Part shown: in pieces, positions 58,972-64,000 of the stretch
How positions within the stretch are numbered: the stretch's first letter is position 1
Layout of the letters: every line of letters starts with the position of its first letter
Source: an uncultured Muribaculaceae bacterium
GTDB taxonomy: Bacteria > Bacteroidota > Bacteroidia > Bacteroidales > Muribaculaceae
DNA length: 64,000 nucleotides
Assembly (NCBI GenBank): GCA_910586995.1
Contig: CAJUKZ010000009.1
Span: forward strand, 1 to 64,000
Direction of reading: 5' to 3'
The notes under the pieces: model-generated
Databases searched by the model: none
The model's input: the letters and a program-made list of their open reading frames with translations, nothing else
Told to the model about the DNA's origin: nothing
Made by a program: the position numbers and the translations under genes

Positions 58972-59643
58972 TTATATTCCTGTCATGGATGCTTGTCCGA
59001 GTATGTCGATTATGTCGTCCGGGTCGCTTACAATGTGGTCGGCATAATGGGCGCGCAGTTCGGATTCGGGTCTGAATCCCCATGTGACACCCACGGATTC
59101 GATACATGCGCGCCTTGCAGTCTCCATATCTACTCCTGAATCTCCTATATAAAGTGTCTGTGCTTTTGGGGTGGGGTGCTTGGCCAGGATGCCGAACACT
59201 ACGGATGGATCAGGTTTGACTGGGAAATCCGGTTTCTGTCCCTCTACAGCCACCCAGGGCATCTCGGGGAAGAAGTGTGCAACCAGTTTCGACGTGGCTT
59301 CCTGATATTTGTTGGAGGCCACAGCCATTGCTATGCCACGTGTGCGCAGTTCGTCGAGGAGTTCGGGAATTCCGGGATATGGCACAGTGGCGTCGGTGCA
59401 GTGGACGTCGTAGTATTCGGTGAACAGTCTCCGTAGCCGGGTTACGTTCTCCTCCGAGCGGGCGTCTTCGGGAAGCGCCCGTTCGATCAGCCGGCTGACT
59501 CCGTTTCCTACCATCATAGGGTATGCCTTGAGCGAGTGTTCCGGATAGCCACAGGAGCGCAGTGCGTAGTTTGTGGCGTTACCGAGGTCGTCGATCGTAT
59601 TGAGCAGAGTGCCGTCGAGGTCGAAGATTACAAGCTGTTTCAT
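58972..59643 (-). CDS. gph: Phosphoglycolate phosphatase-like HAD hydrolase
   Basis: A 223-residue HAD phosphatase. Motif I is FDLDGTLLN, with nucleophile Asp8 and Asp10. The helical cap is at about 18-85, motif II is VASNK, motif III Lys is in PVKPDPS, and motif IV is TLYIGDSGVDMETA. Together with VGNGVSRLIERAL in the cap this matches Gph-type enzymes that hydrolyse 2-phosphoglycolate. Broad specificity in this family means the substrate is a best guess. It lies 19 bp after tamL, so both share a transcript. Confidence 0.87.
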   Translation of the reverse strand: MKQLVIFDLDGTLLNTIDDLGNATNYALRSCGYPEHSLKAYPMMVGNGVSRLIERALPEDARSEENVTRLRRLFTEYYDVHCTDATVPYPGIPELLDELRTRGIAMAVASNKYQEATSKLVAHFFPEMPWVAVEGQKPDFPVKPDPSVVFGILAKHPTPKAQTLYIGDSGVDMETARRACIESVGVTWGFRPESELRAHYADHIVSDPDDIIDILGQASMTGI

Positions 59644-59662
59644 GTGGTTGTGATATTTTATA

Positions 59663-62008
59663 TCAGAATGGATATCCTACAGCGAAATGGAATGTGGCGT
59701 CGCGTCGCCAGCGCGGGTGCAGCAGAGGCCAGCGCAACTGGTCTTTTGCCGGGTTGTGCGCTTTCATGCCGAGGTCGAGCCGGAGCAGAAAGTAAGTGAA
59801 GTCGAATCGTATGCCTAAGCCGTAGGCTGCTGCTATCTGTTTGTAGAAAGAGTCGAAGCGGAATAAACCGCCGGGTTGATTCTGGTAGTTGTGTACGGTC
59901 CAGATGTTGCCGGCGTCGACAAATAGAGCGCCTTCAATGACCCAGAACAGTTTTGTGCGCAGTTCAAGGTTGAGTAGCAGGCTTATATCGCCACATTGGT
60001 TGATGAAATTGTCGACGGAGTTGCGTGAGTTATAGCTGCCCGGGCCGAGCGAGCGCACGCTCCATCCGCGCACACCGTTGGCGCCTCCGGCGTAGAACCT
60101 TTTCTCGAAGGGTATCATGCGCGAGTTTCCGTAGGGATAGCCGAAACCTATACCACCGTGCATGGCTATGGATGTACGTGAGCTTGTGTTGATTGTGTAT
60201 GAGTAGTCTAATTCGGCTTTCACATATTGGGCGAACTGAGTGCCGAAGAGTTTGTAAGCTCCGTCGTATTTAGGACGGTCTGCCAGGGCAGAGATGGCAT
60301 ATAGAAGGTTGCCGGCAACTTCGACTGACGCGCGGAGTGCATAGACCGTGGGTTGTGAAGCGATCCTGCTCGTTGCAGCCGCAGGAGTGCGCCTGTTGGT
60401 GCGGTGGAAGGTGTAGCCCATCCGCATTATGAGGTGGTCCTCATAGCTGTAGCGCACAAGCGGGTTGGTTGGAGCTACGGAGTCGAGGAAGTTTATTGTG
60501 GAGTGCGGCAGGTATACGTAGTTGATGTCTATGAAGTCGAATGTATGCCGCATCTGGGTATGTCTTTGTCCTTGACGCGAGAATTTGTATTTCCATGCAG
60601 CTCCGGCGATTATACGTGTATACTCGGGGCGTTCCTGGTAGTTTCCTGAGATGGAGAATTCTGTATTTGCCTTCATCCTCTGTTTGAAACTCTTGGAGAG
60701 GAACGGCGCTTCGAATTTCGGGAATGTGATGGCTACCTCGCCGGCCACTTCGGTGTATCGGTCGTTGATGATGTTGTTGAATGTTCCGGACAGACTCTCG
60801 TATGAGGTGCGCAGTTTTGCTGTCAGGGCCTGGCTTCCGCGCGCTATGTTACGGTGCTGGTAGGTGAGACCGACTCCGAATCCGAAGTCGCCTTCGGAGT
60901 TTGTGCCTTCAAGTTCCACCGATACGCTTTGTTTCTTTGTCGGAGACAGCAGTATATATGCGTCGAGCATCGGATGACCGTCCTTGAAACCTGCCGGCTG
61001 CATGGAGATGTTTATATAGTTGAGTATGGAGAGTTGCTGGAGGGCTTCGTAGGTGCGTTCCACAAGACGGGCATCATATGGTTCTCCCGGTGTGAGGAAG
61101 CATTTCTCGTCAAGGGCTGACGGACGCAGATAATGGTGTCCCGGGCTGTCGAGCACTGTTATTCCGCGGTATACTGTAGTGTCCTGTATGCCGAAGTCAA
61201 GAGGCTTCTCGGATCGTGTCGGATTATAGTCGGTTACGAATATAATTTTGCCGATGTAATGTATACGGTTGGAGAGATCGGGAGTCGTGTCTGCCGGGCT
61301 TCTGCGAGGAGGCATCACGTGCATTGTAAGGTATGTGGCTTTTTCGTTGCGGGCGGTGTCGGCAGTGAATGTTATCTGTTCTTTGGTGAAGCCGTAGTAA
61401 CCTTTATTGTGCAGATAGTTTGTGGTCAGAATACGCCTTTCCTCCAATGCGTTGCGGTCAAGCCTGCTTCCGGTTGCTATCGAGGATAGAGCCGGGTGTC
61501 CTGATATGAGGGTGTTGAGGGCTGAGTCCGGGATCTCGAGCATGAAGCTGTCGATGGTATGCGGCTTTCCTGTGTGTATGCCGTAAGCGACGCTCATGCG
61601 TTTTTTCCCGCTGTTGTGTGTGCTTACGTCTACGTCGGCGTCCATATATCCGGCGTTAATGAGGGCGAGTTTCAGTTGGCGGCGTGATATTTCAGTGAGG
61701 GTGCTGTCGTATATGACCGGAGGCTGTCCCATGCGCTTGAGCCATCTGTTGTACCACTTTGTGCTGTCTTTGCCAGCAAGGCTGTAGGTGGCGAGTTGCA
61801 GTCGTGCGAAGCCAAGGACCTTATGGTTCGGTGCCTGGCGCAGATAGTTGGCCAAAGCCTTTGAAGTGATGTCTTCGTTGTCGTTGATATTGATGTCCAC
61901 ATGGTCGAGGAGGTATTTTCCATCCGGTACGTGTTTGATCGGGCTGCAACCCCACAGGATAGCGGCGGCGATGATGACGCATAATATTTTGGATAGATAC
62001 CTGTGCAT
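59663..62008 (-). CDS. tamL: TamL: BamA/TamA-family (Omp85) outer membrane lipoprotein
   Basis: A 781-residue lipoprotein (anchor Cys21, LWGC) of the Omp85 superfamily. POTRA-like domains lie at about 28-350. The 16-strand barrel at about 370-781 contains the Omp85 loop-6 region RFYAGGANGVRGWSVRSLGP and ends with HFAVGYPF. In Bacteroidetes the lipid-anchored TamA relative is called TamL and works with a TamB-like protein in outer membrane protein assembly or lipid transport. No tamB gene is in this window. gph follows at 19 bp. Confidence 0.9.
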   Translation of the reverse strand: MHRYLSKILCVIIAAAILWGCSPIKHVPDGKYLLDHVDININDNEDITSKALANYLRQAPNHKVLGFARLQLATYSLAGKDSTKWYNRWLKRMGQPPVIYDSTLTEISRRQLKLALINAGYMDADVDVSTHNSGKKRMSVAYGIHTGKPHTIDSFMLEIPDSALNTLISGHPALSSIATGSRLDRNALEERRILTTNYLHNKGYYGFTKEQITFTADTARNEKATYLTMHVMPPRRSPADTTPDLSNRIHYIGKIIFVTDYNPTRSEKPLDFGIQDTTVYRGITVLDSPGHHYLRPSALDEKCFLTPGEPYDARLVERTYEALQQLSILNYINISMQPAGFKDGHPMLDAYILLSPTKKQSVSVELEGTNSEGDFGFGVGLTYQHRNIARGSQALTAKLRTSYESLSGTFNNIINDRYTEVAGEVAITFPKFEAPFLSKSFKQRMKANTEFSISGNYQERPEYTRIIAGAAWKYKFSRQGQRHTQMRHTFDFIDINYVYLPHSTINFLDSVAPTNPLVRYSYEDHLIMRMGYTFHRTNRRTPAAATSRIASQPTVYALRASVEVAGNLLYAISALADRPKYDGAYKLFGTQFAQYVKAELDYSYTINTSSRTSIAMHGGIGFGYPYGNSRMIPFEKRFYAGGANGVRGWSVRSLGPGSYNSRNSVDNFINQCGDISLLLNLELRTKLFWVIEGALFVDAGNIWTVHNYQNQPGGLFRFDSFYKQIAAAYGLGIRFDFTYFLLRLDLGMKAHNPAKDQLRWPLLHPRWRRDATFHFAVGYPF

Positions 62009-62021
62009 GTCGATATGTGTG

Positions 62022-62029
62022 CAAAGATA
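62022..62029 (-). promoter_or_regulatory. -7 element of tamL
   Basis: Minus-strand TATCTTTG, exact TAnnTTTG, 14 bp upstream of the ATG at 62008. The transcript would be nearly leaderless. There is no clear -33. Confidence 0.4.
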
Positions 62030-62100
62030 AGCAGAAAAGGTGAGAATATAAGTGGTTGTTGGAAAACAAATGTCATGTGGCTACCGCATTGCGGATGGGC

Positions 62101-62164
62101 AAAAAAAAATTACTCGTCGTCGCGACGAATAATCTTCTTACCTTAAATCTAATACCATGAAAAA
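62101..62164 (-). ncRNA. Candidate mini-transcript upstream of tamL
   Basis: On the minus strand a TAATTTTG -7 box (62178-62171) is followed about 40-60 nt later by the hairpin CGTCG-CGA-CGACG and a run of nine T (62127-62101). The transcript would be about 65 nt. Its only ATG frame is six codons (MVLDLR). It could be a tiny RNA or an attenuator for tamL. There is no -33 match, so evidence is modest. Confidence 0.3.
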
Positions 62165-62210
62165 CTGATGCAAAATTATAGATTTTATGTTATATAGCAT
62201 ATTCTTGGAT

Positions 62211-62251
62211 AAAAAAACAGCGCTTGGTTAACCTTATTTAACCAAGCGCTG
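62211..62251 (-). terminator. Terminator of the acyl-CoA dehydrogenase gene
   Basis: CAGCGCTTGGTTAA (62218-62231) pairs with TTAACCAAGCGCTG (62238-62251), followed on the minus strand by seven T (62217-62211). Confidence 0.9.
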
Positions 62252-62269
62252 CGATATGATTAAAAAGTA

Positions 62270-63985
62270 TTAATCGTTGTAGGTGTAGTTGGCCATCTGG
62301 TCGGGGCGTACGGTAGCTATGAAGCTTTCGTGCTTCTGCACTTCTGCTTCGCCGAGGTTTACGTACACGTTTGCCGAACGGAGGAACGATGCGGGATTTT
62401 CGGCGCGTGTAGCGTCGAGTATGAGCAGGTAGCCCATGACGATGTATCCGGCCATTTCGACGAGGCGGCGTGCCATGAAGTCGGTGTATGCGGGATCGTT
62501 TGCCTCAAGTACGGTCTTGATAGCCTTGTCGAAAGCTGCTGTCATGGCCTGCAGACGAGTCTTGAGAGCCTCTGCTTCGGGGATAACCTGCTGCTTGTCG
62601 TAGCTTTCGATGAGCTGCAGATATGTGCCTGTGGTGACGTGGCGTATAGCAGCAACGACCTGAAGTTGTGTTGTGCCTTCGTATATAGAGGTAATGCGTG
62701 CGTCGCGGTATACGCGTTCGCAGGCATAGTCCTTCATGAAGCCTGATCCGCCATGTATCTGGATGCAGTCGTATGCATTCTGGTTGCAGTATTCGCTTGA
62801 TAGACCTTTTGCCAGAGGGGTTAGGGCATCGGCAAGGCGTGAGTAGAATTTCATCTCGGCGCGTTCGTCGGCTGTGAGGCTGCGTTCGCGGGCGATGTCC
62901 TCGTATGCCTTGTACATGTCTACGAAGCGAGCTGTCTCGTAGAGCAGTGTGCGTGATGCATCGAGTTTGGCTTTCATTACTGAAAGCATTTCGGCTACAG
63001 CGGGGAATTCGATGATGGCTTTTCCGAACTGCTTGCGGTCTTTGGCATAGGCGAGGGCTTCGCGGTATGCGATTTCGCTTACACCTACGCTCTGGGCTGC
63101 AATGCCGAGGCGTGCGCCGTTCATAAGGGCCATTACGTATTTGATGAGACCCAGACGACGGTTGCCGCAAAGTTCGGCTTTGGCGTTTTTATATACGAGT
63201 TCGCAGGTGGGAGATCCCTTGATGCCCATCTTGTTCTCGATTCGGCGTACGTTTACACCGCCATCGCGCTTGTCGTAGATGAACATTGAGAGTCCGCGTC
63301 CGTCCTTTGTGCCGTCCTCACTGCGTGCCAATACGAGGTGGATGTCGGAGTCTCCGTTGGTGATGAATCGCTTCACACCGTTGAGACGCCATGTGCCGTC
63401 GGGCTGTTCAGTGGCCTTGAGCATTACGCTCTGGAGGTCAGAGCCGGCATCGGGTTCGGTGAGGTCCATCGACATTGTTTCGCCTGCGCATACGCGGGGG
63501 ATGAAGCGTGCGCGCTGGTCGTCGCTGCCGAATTCGTAGAGTGTCTCTGCGCAGTCCTGAAGCCCCCAGAGGTTCTCAAATCCTGTGTCGGCGCGGCTTA
63601 CGATGTCGGCGGCCATTATATAAGGAGTGATGGGGAAGTTGAGTCCGCCGAAACGTCTGGGCATTGCCATGCCCATGAGTCCTGCCTTGCGGCATACGTC
63701 GAGGTTAACCTGTGTGGCGGGAGCGTAAGTTACACGTCCGTCGGCTACTGTAGGGCCGTCGTGGTCGACGCTTTCTGCATTAGGAGCGATGGTCTCGCCG
63801 CAGATTTCGCCTACGATTTCAAGCACACGGTTGTAGTTGTCCATAGCGTCGTCGAAGTCGACGGGCGCATAGTCGAACTTTTCTGCGTCGGTATAGTCGC
63901 GTTCTTTGAGAGCCACGATTTTCTTCATGAGCGGATGGCTCAGGTGGTGGCGCAGATCGGGATTGTCTGTATAGAAATTTGCCAT
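62270..63985 (-). CDS. Acyl-CoA dehydrogenase (long form)
   Basis: A 571-residue FAD enzyme that introduces the alpha-beta double bond into acyl-CoA. It has the usual N-terminal helical, beta and C-terminal helical domains, with MSMDLTEPDAGSDLQSVMLK (flavin loop), DRKQFGKAIIEFPAVAEML and IHGGSGFMKDYACERVYRDA. The catalytic-type Glu is in SIYEGTTQLQ. An extra C-terminal helical region (about 440-571) explains the length beyond the usual 380. In Bacteroidales such genes often sit beside etfB-etfA; the upstream side lies beyond the window. The whole coding region is present, starting 15 bp from the window edge. Confidence 0.93.
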   Translation of the reverse strand: MANFYTDNPDLRHHLSHPLMKKIVALKERDYTDAEKFDYAPVDFDDAMDNYNRVLEIVGEICGETIAPNAESVDHDGPTVADGRVTYAPATQVNLDVCRKAGLMGMAMPRRFGGLNFPITPYIMAADIVSRADTGFENLWGLQDCAETLYEFGSDDQRARFIPRVCAGETMSMDLTEPDAGSDLQSVMLKATEQPDGTWRLNGVKRFITNGDSDIHLVLARSEDGTKDGRGLSMFIYDKRDGGVNVRRIENKMGIKGSPTCELVYKNAKAELCGNRRLGLIKYVMALMNGARLGIAAQSVGVSEIAYREALAYAKDRKQFGKAIIEFPAVAEMLSVMKAKLDASRTLLYETARFVDMYKAYEDIARERSLTADERAEMKFYSRLADALTPLAKGLSSEYCNQNAYDCIQIHGGSGFMKDYACERVYRDARITSIYEGTTQLQVVAAIRHVTTGTYLQLIESYDKQQVIPEAEALKTRLQAMTAAFDKAIKTVLEANDPAYTDFMARRLVEMAGYIVMGYLLILDATRAENPASFLRSANVYVNLGEAEVQKHESFIATVRPDQMANYTYND

Positions 63986-64000
63986 TGTGGTTTACTTCGA

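Overview
The window reads as a chromosomal segment of a Bacteroidales bacterium, probably a gut Muribaculaceae or close relative. The family placement is inference. The order rests on a SusC/SusD pair, TamL, DUF4876, DUF6850 and PCMD proteins, a DUF6377 regulator, and many promoters of the Bacteroidetes type (TTTG about 19-22 bp before TAnnTTTG). I see no rRNA, tRNA, CRISPR array, insertion sequence or intact prophage. I count 44 genes, one of them broken or recoded.

Layout. 1-543: a structured repeat and the susC promoter. 544-6094: susC, susD and a third surface lipoprotein. 6463-8247 (minus): an unrecognised one-TM protein, divergent from a DUF6377 membrane regulator (8539-10122). 10123-10649: a promoter-terminator pair enclosing a candidate small RNA. 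10650-13166: a YbdG-type MscS channel and a DUF1573 protein. 13167-14191: about 1 kb without a convincing gene, holding a second candidate transcript and two tandem copies of the repeat. 14192-16533 (minus): rng, a 29-residue basic protein and HU. 16990-23614: a tripartite RND efflux operon ending in an LpxA-like gene. 23709-24368 (minus): YqgE/AlgH. 24598-30374: a degenerate ThiE homologue, a UPF0104 membrane protein, NfeD, ispE, grpE and dnaJ. 30462-33323 (minus): a polysaccharide flippase and UDP-glucose dehydrogenase. 33494-36727: two tandem paralogous barrel-like proteins and a PCMD lipoprotein. 36797-38850: a DUF308-like protein, a YhhQ queuosine-precursor transporter and a YjjG-type phosphatase.

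38932-40176 (minus) is the oddest locus: a lone SU10/HK97-type phage capsid-like gene whose single frame is interrupted by one in-frame TAG, with no other phage genes nearby. Then follow a GlmU-family enzyme and a CPA2 antiporter (plus), a purM-mltF-DUF3332 run (minus), and a secreted repeat protein with a T9SS-like tail (minus). 49223-57741 is a compact operon of TonB receptor, DUF4876 lipoprotein, DUF6850 barrel and M16 protease, which looks like a capture-import-cleave system for a peptide or protein ligand. The end of the window holds a ROK kinase, a phosphoglycolate phosphatase-like HAD protein, tamL and an acyl-CoA dehydrogenase, all on minus.

The most notable items are the TAG-interrupted capsid gene, the TonB/M16 cassette, the dispersed repeat with a compensatory base-pair change, and short promoter-terminator units with no protein gene.
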